Position numbers and translations under genes: made by a program | Shown here: piece after piece, positions 31,476 to 38,551 of the stretch | How positions within the stretch are numbered: the stretch's first letter is position 1 | How the letters are laid out: each line of letters begins with the position of its first letter | Notes under the pieces: generated by a model | Told to the model about the DNA's origin: nothing | Seen by the model: the letters and a program-made list of their open reading frames with translations, nothing else | The model's database searches: none | Source of the DNA: an uncultured Peptococcaceae bacterium | Lineage (GTDB): Bacteria > Bacillota > Desulfotomaculia > Desulfotomaculales > Desulfallaceae | Direction: 5' to 3' | DNA: 38,551 nt | Assembly: GCA_913064925.1 (NCBI GenBank) | Contig: CAJYBN010000001.1 | Coordinates: 1 to 38,551 of the forward strand

Positions 31476-33056
31476 GTGGTAATCACTACGCCCAAAAAAG
31501 CACTCAATAAGGTAAAGCTGGACGAGCTTTATAAAGTTGATACACTCCACGCTCAGGCCGTCAACGCCTGGATTGACAAATGGTACGACCATTTAGAGAT
31601 GGTGGAAAAAATTTTATCCGGCAGGGCCACCACCACGATGCAGAAACAGACCATCGACATCGGCCTGCCTTCTGCTTATATCCAGATCGCCGGCAACCGG
31701 ATGCTGGACATCCTTCGAGAGCACTACCTGGCCGTCCAGGATAAGATAGCTTCGGATGTCTGGAAGGAAGAAAAACTGTCCGCGGAATACAAATTCGTCT
31801 ATGCTACCTTCGCCCGGAATTACGTCATGTTTTCCCGGTTTATAAGCGGGAATTTTGCTGTAGACGACGTGGTTGATTCCTGGGCTGTCGGCGAAAACGC
31901 GTACCTGCAAAAAGCTACCGAGTGCTACAAAAAGCTTTCCGATCAAGAAAAAGCCCAAATACCTGCCAAAATTAAAGAAAAGTTTTCTGAAATCAGGTCC
32001 GTTTGGAAGAAGCCTTTCTTTAAAGGCGGCAGCATTCTTCTTGACTACCGGGTGTTTTCCGTAAGCGAGGCGGAAGAAACGACAGAGTTCAACCTCTGGG
32101 TGGAAATTACCTCTACTGAGCCGTACAAGCGCGTAAAGATACCGTTCTATGTAACCGGCAAAAAACTTGACATGCTGGAAACCCTTTTCCCTGGCTGGCA
32201 GAACACCAGCCGGCGCAAGGGGTTATTGGTCATCAGGGAAAGGCACGTTCACCTCTCCATCCCCGCAGAGAAGGAAAAAACCGAACCCGTGTCCCCCTTA
32301 GCTTACGTCGGCTGCGACGTAGGTATAAGCTCTCCCATCAGCCTGCACAACGGTAGCCGGTTCGGGAGAAACCTCAACGAGCTGGTCAATGAAGACTACG
32401 ACGAGTATTTGCGCCTGCAGGCGATTAGGAACAAGTTTCGCAGCCTCAAAGAAAAAGCAGAGAAGCGGTACGAAATCACCAAAGACCTCGTGGTCCGGGA
32501 AAAACTCCAGCGCAAGATAGCCGAGTACGAGCGCCACCTCTCCGACCACCGGTGGGCAGAACTTAGAAGGAAAATTAAGGCCACCGTAAAAACCGAAATC
32601 GGCCGGGCGGTGAACCTCATGCTCGAAGAACTTCCCCTTTCGAACCACGTGGTCATCGTTCTGGAAGACCTTTCCGAAATGGACGCCAGTGGAGCAAGAC
32701 GCTCCAAAAGAGGGTGCTTTGACCTCTCCGTCTGGGCCAGGAGGGAACTCCAGGACCACATCAAGCACGACCTGGAGTGGCGGGGCGGCAAGGCTATCTA
32801 CGTCGTCCCAGACTATACTAGCCAGAAGTGTTACGAGTGCGATTACGTGGACAAAGACAACCGGCGTGGGGATGTTTTCCACTGCAAAAGGTGCGGCTAC
32901 ACCGACCATGCCGACGTGAACGCTGCTAAAAACATCAAAGAACGTTTCTTTGATGAGGAAATCAATCAACTGGCCAAAAAATATTCTTGGAACAAAAATT
33001 TGCGCCGCGAAAAGATAAAGGAACTGCTCTTGCAAAGAGCAAACCAGGCGGCGTAA
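31476..33056 (+). CDS. tnpB: TnpB, RNA-guided RuvC nuclease of an IS200/IS605-type element (5' end probably interrupted)
   Basis: This 526-residue open frame (from GTG 31476) is clearly TnpB. RuvC-I is GCDVGISS with D281, RuvC-II is VIVLEDLSEM with E397, the zinc finger has C452/C455 and C470/C473, and RuvC-III is HADVNAAKNI with D480. All catalytic and metal residues are present. It is longer than the usual 370-430 residues; the extra length lies in the N-terminal 270 residues. TnpB uses an RNA made from the element's right end to cut DNA, which preserves the transposon. The normal start seems to be ATG 31395, cut off by the amber codon at 31431. The partner tnpA is truncated, so the element can move only with help in trans. 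Confidence 0.88.
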   Translation: MVITTPKKALNKVKLDELYKVDTLHAQAVNAWIDKWYDHLEMVEKILSGRATTTMQKQTIDIGLPSAYIQIAGNRMLDILREHYLAVQDKIASDVWKEEKLSAEYKFVYATFARNYVMFSRFISGNFAVDDVVDSWAVGENAYLQKATECYKKLSDQEKAQIPAKIKEKFSEIRSVWKKPFFKGGSILLDYRVFSVSEAEETTEFNLWVEITSTEPYKRVKIPFYVTGKKLDMLETLFPGWQNTSRRKGLLVIRERHVHLSIPAEKEKTEPVSPLAYVGCDVGISSPISLHNGSRFGRNLNELVNEDYDEYLRLQAIRNKFRSLKEKAEKRYEITKDLVVREKLQRKIAEYERHLSDHRWAELRRKIKATVKTEIGRAVNLMLEELPLSNHVVIVLEDLSEMDASGARRSKRGCFDLSVWARRELQDHIKHDLEWRGGKAIYVVPDYTSQKCYECDYVDKDNRRGDVFHCKRCGYTDHADVNAAKNIKERFFDEEINQLAKKYSWNKNLRREKIKELLLQRANQAA

Positions 33057-33198
33057 CTCAGGTACGTATGAAGCCGTAAGGTTCGCCTCCAGCCGGGATG
33101 AAAGAAATGGACCGTAGCGGAGGCGCCCTGGAATGAGGAACGCGGGCGGAAGGTTTTTAAAACCGGAAGCCCCTTCCTTCAGGAAGGGGAGGCTTCAC
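33057..33198 (+). ncRNA. Candidate omega RNA and right end of the IS element
   Basis: Between the tnpB stop and the acyl-CoA synthetase fragment lie 142 nt with strong secondary structure. CGCCTCC (33084-33090) pairs with GGAGGCG (33119-33125), GGTTTT/AAAACC forms at 33152-33164, and a terminal hairpin CCCCTTCC/GGAAGGGG (33170-33177 with 33182-33189) is wrapped by GAAG/CTTC (33166-33169 and 33193-33196). This terminal hairpin ending in TTCAC is typical of IS605-type right ends. The guide would be read from the flank starting at about 33199. Confidence 0.65.
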
Positions 33199-34196
33199 CC
33201 GGCTGCACCACCGTGCTGTACGAGGGGACGCCAGACTACCCGCGCAAAGACATGTGGTGGGACGTGGTCTCCCGCAACAAAGCCACGGCACTGTGGCTGT
33301 CTCCCACCGGCGTGCGCGGCTTGATGCGTCTGGGCATTGAGGAGGCTCGCAAGCATGACTTGAGCTCCGTAGAGAGGATTTTCTGCGCCGGTGAAGTTTT
33401 AAACCCGCCGGTCTGGTCCTGGCTGCAGGAGCAGGTTTTTGAAAATAAAATACCGGTAATGGATCACATGTGGCAAACAGAAACCTCGGGCCCCATTTTC
33501 GCCAATCCGTACGGCCTGGGCATGATACCCATCAAGCCCGGTTCGGCGCATGTCCCGGTGCCCGGCGTGGTGGCCGAGGTGCTGGACGAAAAGGACGGCA
33601 AACCCGTACCGCCCGGAGGTAAGGGGGTAGTGGTCATCAAAAAACCGTTTCCGGGGCTGGTTTCCACCCTTTGGGGCGATCCCGAAGGTTACCTGTACAA
33701 TTACTGGGAGCGCCTGCCCGTTACCAAGGGCATGTACTTGTGCGGCGACGCTGCCTCCTTTGATGAAGACGGCTATATATGGTTTGCCGGGCGGTCCGAC
33801 GAGGTGATCAAAATCGCTGCCCACCGCATCGGTACTGTGGAAGTGGAAAGCGCTTTAATTTCGCACCCCGCCGTGGTGGAGGCCGGGGTTTCCGGCGTGC
33901 CCGACGAATTGCGGGGCGAGGTGGCCTGTGCCTTCGTAGTGCTGAAGCAGGGGTACGAGCCTTCGGAAGAAATGAAGCAAGAGCTTATCGCCCACGTGCG
34001 CAAAACCATGGGCGCCATCGTGGTTATGCGGGATATTCAGTTTGTCAGTTCGTTACCGAAAACCCGCAGCGGTAAAATCATGCGGCGGGTCATGAAGACC
34101 CTTTGGCTGGGCAAAGAATTGGGCGACCTGTCCACCATTGAGGAAGAGGTTTCCATTGGAGAGATTTATGACGCCATCAAGAGAATGAAAGGGTAA
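33199..34196 (+). pseudogene. C-terminal half of an acetyl/acyl-CoA synthetase, 5' part lost
   Basis: About 332 codons match the second half of AMP-forming acetyl-CoA synthetases: TTVLYEGTPDYP at the very start, WQTETSG, GDAASFDEDGYIWFAGRSDEVIK, HRIGTVEVE and LPKTRSGKIMRR with the catalytic lysine. Complete enzymes have about 550-650 residues; the AMP-binding P-loop and the whole N-terminal part are absent and not found elsewhere in the window. The frame is open directly across the IS right end, and no ribosome site precedes GTG 33213. The remaining half cannot make the adenylate by itself. The original enzyme activated acetate, propionate or a similar acid. Confidence 0.85.
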
Positions 34197-34215
34197 TGCT
34201 TTTCGGGGGTGCCCC

Positions 34216-34350
34216 GTGCAGCGGTTTGCTGCCAAAAAATGGGTTGATGTGGTTATGGGCGACGGCCGCATTATCGAGGAAGGGGAACCGGAAACAATAT
34301 ATTCCAACCCGCAGCAGGACCATACACGGGAGTTTTTAGACAGGTACTGA
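34216..34350 (+). pseudogene. C-terminal relic of an amino-acid ABC transporter ATPase (GlnQ-like)
   Basis: Forty-four codons followed by TGA read VQRFAAKKWVDVVMGDG, RIIEEGEPETIYSNPQQ and DHTREFLDRY. The pattern DGRIIEEGEP..IYSNPQ..RTREFL is the standard end of polar amino-acid transporter ATPases, just after the switch histidine. Walker A, signature and Walker B regions are missing, and no permease gene is near. There is no proper start. It follows the acyl-CoA synthetase fragment by 19 nt, so the patch holds at least two decayed genes side by side. Confidence 0.7.
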
Positions 34351-34387
34351 GCTGAACCGGATAAAAAGAAATACTGCGGGACATGCT

Positions 34388-34423
34388 AAAAAAGCCGCCG
34401 GGCTTATACGGTGGCTTTTTATT
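34388..34423 (+). terminator. Intrinsic terminator after the ABC ATPase relic
   Basis: AAAAAAGCCGCCG (34388-34400) pairs with CGGTGGCTTTTT (34409-34420, one G-T pair) around an 8-nt loop and is followed by ATT. It is probably the original terminator of the decayed transporter gene. The rest of 34351-34512 shows nothing else beyond the ribosome site of the next gene. Confidence 0.75.
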
Positions 34424-34512
34424 ATTGCTTACCGCGCGCTGCCGGTTCACGCAGGGGGCCGGGCGATTTCGGGCGACCGCTGCACCGTGCACGGCTGTGG
34501 GAGGTGAATGCC

Positions 34513-35220
34513 ATGACGAATTGCAACCAACAAGACAACCGGCAGCTAAAAGCTCTGGCAACGTTGTTCAGCCGCAGTGTCCTGCGCAAGATATTTCGTC
34601 TTTTAAAAAAAGTGGTTTTATGCCTGGTCATCATTTTCAGCCCGTTTATTGTGTGGGTGATATTATCCCTGAACAGGGAATTGATCGTTGTCTTGGCTAA
34701 CTGGGACTGGCTTTCCGGCGCCTTTCCCCGGCTTTTTGTGGCCCTGGGGGAACACGTTAACACGTCAGAATTCGCCAGGGGTTTTAACGAGGCCGCTTTG
34801 GGTGGTCTTCTAACCCTATTCGGCGTTATTGTTACGGTATGGTATTACCAGATGGTGAGGGTGCAGGAAGTTACCGAAAAACGGCTTTTTGTCATTGACG
34901 AACTGCTGGAAGAACTGAAAAAAAACAGGGCCGTCGTAGAAAGCATTACCGGGGGCAAATACCAAAAGCAATCGCCCGTCGACAATTCTCCGGGGAAAAG
35001 CATAATATTCGTGACGGAAGCCTGGCACAAGCTGGGCGGGGACGTGGCCCTGCTGCCCAGGCGACTGCACTTGCGCTTGAGCGTGTTGTACGGCTGCCTG
35101 AACCGGTGCAGCGAAGTGGAAGATTACTGGAAAAACAAGGCCACCATAGACCGCATGGCGGGAATTATCTCCGACCTGCACAAATACCGGTGTACTTTGA
35201 GCAAATGGGAAATTACCTGA
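34513..35220 (+). CDS. Two-helix membrane protein of unknown function
   Basis: This 235-residue protein is in no family I recognise. A basic N-terminus is followed by a membrane helix (about 28-50, VVLCLVIIFSPFIVWVIL). A second helix is at about 90-112 (ALGGLLTLFGVIVTVWYYQMV), and a cytoplasmic helical region carries charged heptad-like stretches (VTEKRLFVIDELLEELKKN) and ends in a Cys-containing part. The start was set to ATG 34513, with GGGAGGTG (34499-34506) upstream; an ATG 5 nt earlier is out of frame and meets a stop at once. It stands alone between two terminators and converges on the OpuA operon. Confidence 0.75.
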   Translation: MTNCNQQDNRQLKALATLFSRSVLRKIFRLLKKVVLCLVIIFSPFIVWVILSLNRELIVVLANWDWLSGAFPRLFVALGEHVNTSEFARGFNEAALGGLLTLFGVIVTVWYYQMVRVQEVTEKRLFVIDELLEELKKNRAVVESITGGKYQKQSPVDNSPGKSIIFVTEAWHKLGGDVALLPRRLHLRLSVLYGCLNRCSEVEDYWKNKATIDRMAGIISDLHKYRCTLSKWEIT

Positions 35221-35255
35221 TTACCGCGGCCGTCAGGGAGTTTTGGTAAACGCGT

Positions 35256-35290
35256 AAAAGAGGCGACTTTGCATGAAAGCCGCCTCTTTT
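35256..35290. terminator. Bidirectional terminator between convergent genes
   Basis: AAAAGAGGCG (35256-35265) and CGCCTCTTTT (35281-35290) form a perfect 10-bp stem with a 15-nt loop and T-runs on both strands. It can end both the membrane-protein gene and opuAC. Confidence 0.85.
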
Positions 35291-35300
35291 GTTGGAAGCA

Positions 35301-36197
35301 TTACTGGAATTTGTCCTTCACGCTGTTTAGTTCCTCGATGGAATTGATGGTGACGTAGGTGGGCACCACCAGACCGATCTTGGCACCCTCCAGGTTGGGG
35401 CCAAGGTTTTCCACCTTATCCTTAACCTTGGCGTAGTAGTCGGCGTGCGTGCCGGGCAGCCAGGCCGATACGATGCCGTCAAATTCCCCTTTGCCGATGC
35501 CGGTCCACATCACACCGGCGTCCACGGCTACAGCTTCCACTTCGTAACCCATGTTCTCCAGGACATTCTTAACCACATGGGTGCTGGCGATCTCGGAATC
35601 CCATTCCACGTAACCCAGGATCACCTTGCCGCTGTTGCCGGTTTCTTTACCGCCGGGAATCCATTCGTTGACCTTGTCCTGGTTCTCCTGGATCCACTTT
35701 TGGGCCGCGTCGTCGGGGGTCATGCCGCCTTCAATGTCCAGCATGACCGCCTCCATGTCAGCGGGGGTCCAGTAAAAGTTATCCAGAACCTGGTAAACAA
35801 CGGGTTTTTCATCCTTCAAGCCCGGGCGCACGATGGTGGCGATATGCTCCTCACCGCCGTATATCCCCTTGGGATCTTCCAGGTACTTGAGATCCCACTT
35901 GGCGAACTTCCAGTGCGGCGTCCAGCCGGTTACGACGATCCACTCGTTGGCGTCAATGGCCTTTTTCAGCGACGCGGCCATGGCGGCGCTGCTGCTGTCT
36001 TGCAGAATGAAATCCAAGTTATACTCCTTTATGGCTTTCTCCGTCGCCTTCATAATCCCCGCACCGGGCTCAATGCCGACGATTTTACCTTTGACGCCGC
36101 CGCCTTCATCGCCGCCACTTCCGGCGCAGCCGAACAGCAAGGCGGAAAGCATGGCCAGCGTAATTACAAGGGTGATCAATTTCCATGCTTTTTTCAA
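35301..36197 (-). CDS. opuAC: Glycine betaine-binding lipoprotein OpuAC
   Basis: This 298-residue protein has a lipoprotein signal (hydrophobic to about residue 23, then FGC), a Gly/Asp-rich linker and the OpuAC domain in the Bacillus order, with IVGIEPGAGIM before the second lobe. The tryptophans of the betaine cage are visible in TGWTPHW, YVEWDSE and SAWLPGTH. It binds glycine betaine (and probably proline betaine) outside the membrane. It is the third gene of opuAA-opuAB-opuAC, 63 nt after opuAB, with GGAGGAGAG before the ATG. The phenylalanine before the lipobox Gly-Cys is slightly unusual. Confidence 0.95.
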   Translation of the reverse strand: MKKAWKLITLVITLAMLSALLFGCAGSGGDEGGGVKGKIVGIEPGAGIMKATEKAIKEYNLDFILQDSSSAAMAASLKKAIDANEWIVVTGWTPHWKFAKWDLKYLEDPKGIYGGEEHIATIVRPGLKDEKPVVYQVLDNFYWTPADMEAVMLDIEGGMTPDDAAQKWIQENQDKVNEWIPGGKETGNSGKVILGYVEWDSEIASTHVVKNVLENMGYEVEAVAVDAGVMWTGIGKGEFDGIVSAWLPGTHADYYAKVKDKVENLGPNLEGAKIGLVVPTYVTINSIEELNSVKDKFQ

Positions 36198-36260
36198 TTT
36201 TCTCTCCTCCTCCTCACTTGATTTTTAATTAGATTTATTTTATTTGAAAAAAGGGAAGCT

Positions 36261-37088
36261 TTATTTCCCTTTTTTGCTCAGGTTCTGGGTGATCCGGTCC
36301 AGGATGATGGCAATGACCACAATGGCCAGGCCGCCTTCAAAACCGGTGGGCACGTCCAGGCGTTGGATACCCCTGAGCACTTCCTTGCCCAGCCCCCCGG
36401 CGCCGATCATGGCTACGATGACCACCATGGACAGGGAGAGCATGATACACTGGTTGACGCCTGCCATGATGGTGGGCATGGCCACCGGGAGCTGAACCTT
36501 GACCAGTTTTTGCATCTGCGTAGAACCAAATGCTTCGGCGGCTTCCACCAGCTCGACGGGCACCTGGCGAATACCCAGTCCCGTGAGCCGGATGGCCGGC
36601 GGCATAGCGAACACCACCGTGGCTATCAAGCCGGGTACGGTGCCGATGCCGAAGAAAAACACGGCCGGTATCAAGTAAACGAAGGGCGGCATGGTCTGCA
36701 TGAAATCAAGCACGGGCATGATTGCTTTGTGCGCGGTGTCGCTGCGGGCCGTCCATATACCCAGGGGAACGCCGAACACCAGGGCCACGATGGTCGCGGA
36801 AATGACCATGGCCAGCGTCTCCATGGACGGTTCCCAGATGTTGAGGTCGTAAATCAGCAGCAAGCCAAAAGCCGTGCCGATGGCCGTCTTTCGGTTGGTC
36901 AGGAACCATACTAGCAGAAGAAAAATGAAGATTATCACCAACGGGTGCGGGAGCAGCAGCAGGTAAGTTATGCTGCTGACCATGAAGTTGATGACTACAA
37001 CTATGACGTTAAAGAGCGGGATAAGATTATTGGTGGCCCAAATGACCAGCAGGTCCACCCAGTGCCCGATAGGAATTTTAGGTAACAA
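36261..37088 (-). CDS. opuAB: Glycine betaine ABC transporter permease OpuAB
   Basis: This 275-residue permease has about seven helices and the EAA loop (VELVEAAEAFGSTQMQKLVKVQLPVAMPTIMAG). The preceding GIWTARSD and MQTMPPFVYLIPAVFFFGIG segments are OpuAB/ProW hallmarks. It lacks the long N-terminal extension of ProW and is like the Bacillus protein. It forms the membrane channel of the osmoprotectant importer. Its start lies inside the end of opuAA (11-nt overlap), so translation is coupled. Confidence 0.95.
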   Translation of the reverse strand: MLPKIPIGHWVDLLVIWATNNLIPLFNVIVVVINFMVSSITYLLLLPHPLVIIFIFLLLVWFLTNRKTAIGTAFGLLLIYDLNIWEPSMETLAMVISATIVALVFGVPLGIWTARSDTAHKAIMPVLDFMQTMPPFVYLIPAVFFFGIGTVPGLIATVVFAMPPAIRLTGLGIRQVPVELVEAAEAFGSTQMQKLVKVQLPVAMPTIMAGVNQCIMLSLSMVVIVAMIGAGGLGKEVLRGIQRLDVPTGFEGGLAIVVIAIILDRITQNLSKKGK

Positions 37089-38280
37089 AGTCGTCGTTAT
37101 CCCCCTTTCGCACCATACCGGCCAGCACCGAACCCCTGACGATGATGCCCAGCAGCACGTTTTGGTCGTTTACTACGGCGATGGGGTACTTGGTTTCCGC
37201 CACCAGCGGAATCAAATCTGCCACCGGGGTGTCTGGGGATACACGGGGGGTGTCCCTGATGATGATATCATCCAGGCTCTCCTTTTGTTCCTCCACCGCC
37301 CGTAGCGCGTCTTCCGCCATGACCAGCCCGGCCAGGCGCCTGTCACGGGAAACGACAAAAATACTGGATATGCCGTTTTCCCGCATGCGCCGCATGGCTT
37401 GGCGCGGCCCGTCTTTTGGAGTGATCACGGCATCGGGTTTTTTCATCACCCCTTCGGCGGTAAGCACCTTGGACATATCCACGTCTTCAACGAACTTTTC
37501 CACGTATTCGTTGGCCGGCTTGATAAGGATTTGTTCGGGAGTGCCTATCTGGATGATGGCTCCGTCTTTCATTAAGGCGATGCGGTCGCCTATTTTCAAA
37601 GCTTCGTCCAGGTCGTGCGTTACAAAGATGATAGTTTTATTGAGGGAAGCCTGCAGGGAAAGCAGCTCGTCCTGCATTCCTTTCCTGATCAACGGGTCCA
37701 GTGCGCTGAAAGCTTCGTCCATCAGCAATATGTCGGGGTCGCTGGCCAGCGCCCGGGCCAGACCCACCCTTTGCTGCATGCCGCCGCTGAGCTGGGCGGG
37801 CATGCTGTCCTCCCATTCTTTCAGTCCCACCACTTCCAGGACCCGGCGGGCTTTTTCGTATCTTTCCTCCCGCTCCAGCCCCTGGACTTCCAGCCCGAAG
37901 GCCACGTTATCCAGTACCGTGCGGTGCGGGAACAGGGCGAAGCGCTGGAAAACCATGCCCAGCTTCCTGCGCCTGACTTCCCGCAGCTTTTTTTCTTCCA
38001 TGCCCGTAATTTTCTCGCCGTCGATGATCACTTTGCCGCTGGTGGGTTCGATGAGCCGGTTGATGCAGCGCAACAAAGTAGACTTGCCGCTTCCGGACAG
38101 GCCCATCAGCACAAAGATTTCCCCGGCGTTGACATGAAAGGAAACGTTGAACACGCCGACGGTGTTCTTGGTTTTTTGCAGGATTTCTTCTTTGCTTTTA
38201 CCCTCCTGCAGCATTTTCATGGCTCGTTCGGGGTGGTCACCGAATATTTTGATCAAGTTTTCGACAATTACCTTAGCCAT
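37078..38280 (-). CDS. opuAA: Glycine betaine ABC transporter ATPase OpuAA with CBS pair
   Basis: This 400-residue ATPase has Walker A GLSGSGKST, Q-loop MVFQRFALFPHRTV, signature LSGGMQQRV, Walker B ILLMDEAFSALDP and the histidine in VTHDLDEAL. The N-terminal segment (VENLIKIFG to about residue 40) is specific for OpuAA/ProV. A tandem CBS module (about 280-395) follows the nucleotide-binding domain. In lactococcal OpuA the CBS pair senses ionic strength and c-di-AMP by published work. The ATG at 38280 has GGAAGG upstream. The gene is the first of its operon, behind a 190-nt leader. Confidence 0.95.
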   Translation of the reverse strand: MAKVIVENLIKIFGDHPERAMKMLQEGKSKEEILQKTKNTVGVFNVSFHVNAGEIFVLMGLSGSGKSTLLRCINRLIEPTSGKVIIDGEKITGMEEKKLREVRRRKLGMVFQRFALFPHRTVLDNVAFGLEVQGLEREERYEKARRVLEVVGLKEWEDSMPAQLSGGMQQRVGLARALASDPDILLMDEAFSALDPLIRKGMQDELLSLQASLNKTIIFVTHDLDEALKIGDRIALMKDGAIIQIGTPEQILIKPANEYVEKFVEDVDMSKVLTAEGVMKKPDAVITPKDGPRQAMRRMRENGISSIFVVSRDRRLAGLVMAEDALRAVEEQKESLDDIIIRDTPRVSPDTPVADLIPLVAETKYPIAVVNDQNVLLGIIVRGSVLAGMVRKGDNDDFVT

Positions 38281-38301
38281 TTGTTTCCGCCTTCCGTTTT
38301 T

Positions 38302-38424
38302 TATGCCGAGATAGGTTCCTATAAAACATACCCGTTATTTATTATGCCGGGGCAGTCCCTTAAGGCATACCTAACTGTTTATTGTTATTATGCATATTGG
38401 AATGGATAGGCTTGGTAGGCATAC
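38302..38424 (-). promoter_or_regulatory. opuA leader with AGGCATAC direct repeats and a stem-loop
   Basis: AGGCATAC occurs at 38363-38370 and again at 38417-38424 (plus-strand reading), 54 bp apart, about five helical turns. TATGCC (38344-38349) pairs with GGCATA (38364-38369), with an inner GGG/CCC, to form a hairpin in the leader RNA. Another TATGCC lies near 38302. The repeats could be operator half-sites for a regulator such as the BusR-like protein, or the hairpin could be an RNA control element. I matched neither to a known motif. Confidence 0.35.
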
Positions 38425-38483
38425 TCATTGTACAAACTAAAATGCCAGCATTTTTAATTATAAGCAAAGTTGCTGGCTACTTT

Positions 38484-38512
38484 ATTGTAGCAAATGATAA
38501 ATCAATTGTCTA
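38484..38512 (-). promoter_or_regulatory. Promoter of the opuA operon
   Basis: On the minus strand TAGACA (38507-38512) and TACAAT (38484-38489) are separated by exactly 17 nt. This is close to the sigma-A consensus. Transcription would start near 38477, giving a leader of nearly 200 nt before opuAA. Confidence 0.65.
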
Positions 38513-38551
38513 GCATAGATAATAAGCTTCAAAATGCGTTAATATTGACAG

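Noticed and set aside
34411..34512. Longer start of the two-helix membrane protein
   Set aside because: It would start inside the terminator stem; ATG 34513 has a proper ribosome site.
35301..36197. Swapped lobes of the betaine-binding protein as a novel permutation
   Set aside because: The same order is known from Bacillus OpuAC relative to ProX, so it is not new.

Overview
The window reads as a chromosomal segment of a GC-rich, spore-former-type Firmicute of the Desulfotomaculum/Pelotomaculum kind (Peptococcaceae-like). This is inferred from GC-rich coding with strong AAGGAGG-type ribosome sites, many GTG and TTG starts, Gram-positive style lipoproteins, a PASTA kinase, an AcuB-like CBS-ACT protein and a relic of an acetyl/propionyl-CoA synthetase. 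No rRNA or tRNA gene, CRISPR array or prophage was seen.

Layout. 1-2632: the 3' end of coaBC, a small zinc-finger/winged-helix protein, and a MarR regulator divergent from a cysteine synthase. 2747-11729: a phosphate regulon with a PhoP-PhoR two-component pair, pstS, a Na/Pi cotransporter with a PhoU tail facing the other way, then phoU-pstB-pstA-pstC. 11-bp-phased TTTACA-like repeats (Pho boxes) lie upstream of pstS and pstC, and weaker ones upstream of the cotransporter. The pstS/cotransporter gap (448 nt) also holds stacked hairpins that could be a small RNA. 11906-27324: a long same-strand run of housekeeping and cell-envelope genes: a hypothetical, priA, def, fmt, a DUF116 protein, rsmB, rlmN, then fhaA-like, FHA, PP2C, FtsW/RodA, PBP, PASTA kinase, rsgA and rpe. 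Many junctions overlap, so translational coupling is likely. The fhaA-fhaB-PP2C-rodA-pbp-pknB order is the one best known from actinobacteria. 27416-31063: an orphan CheW, an ABC-class ATPase (COG3044 type), a CBS-CBS-ACT protein and a GntR-RCK_C regulator resembling BusR, the c-di-AMP-dependent regulator of glycine betaine uptake.

31096-34350 is a scarred accessory patch. A headless IS200/IS605 tnpA tail overlaps the start of a large tnpB whose RuvC and zinc residues are all present, but whose best-supported reading frame has an in-frame amber codon at codon 13. Behind tnpB lies a 142-nt structured non-coding segment ending in the typical right-end hairpin (candidate omega RNA). It abuts the C-terminal half of an acyl-CoA synthetase. 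One deletion, running from just after the busR-like terminator into tnpA, would explain both missing 5' halves. A 45-codon relic of an amino-acid ABC transporter ATPase follows.

34513-38551: a small two-helix membrane protein, then (opposite strand) a complete OpuA-type glycine betaine transporter, opuAA-opuAB-opuAC, with a good promoter and a long leader carrying repeats. The BusR-like gene and OpuA lie on either side of the IS scar, which suggests a once closer osmoprotection locus under c-di-AMP control. That link is inference.
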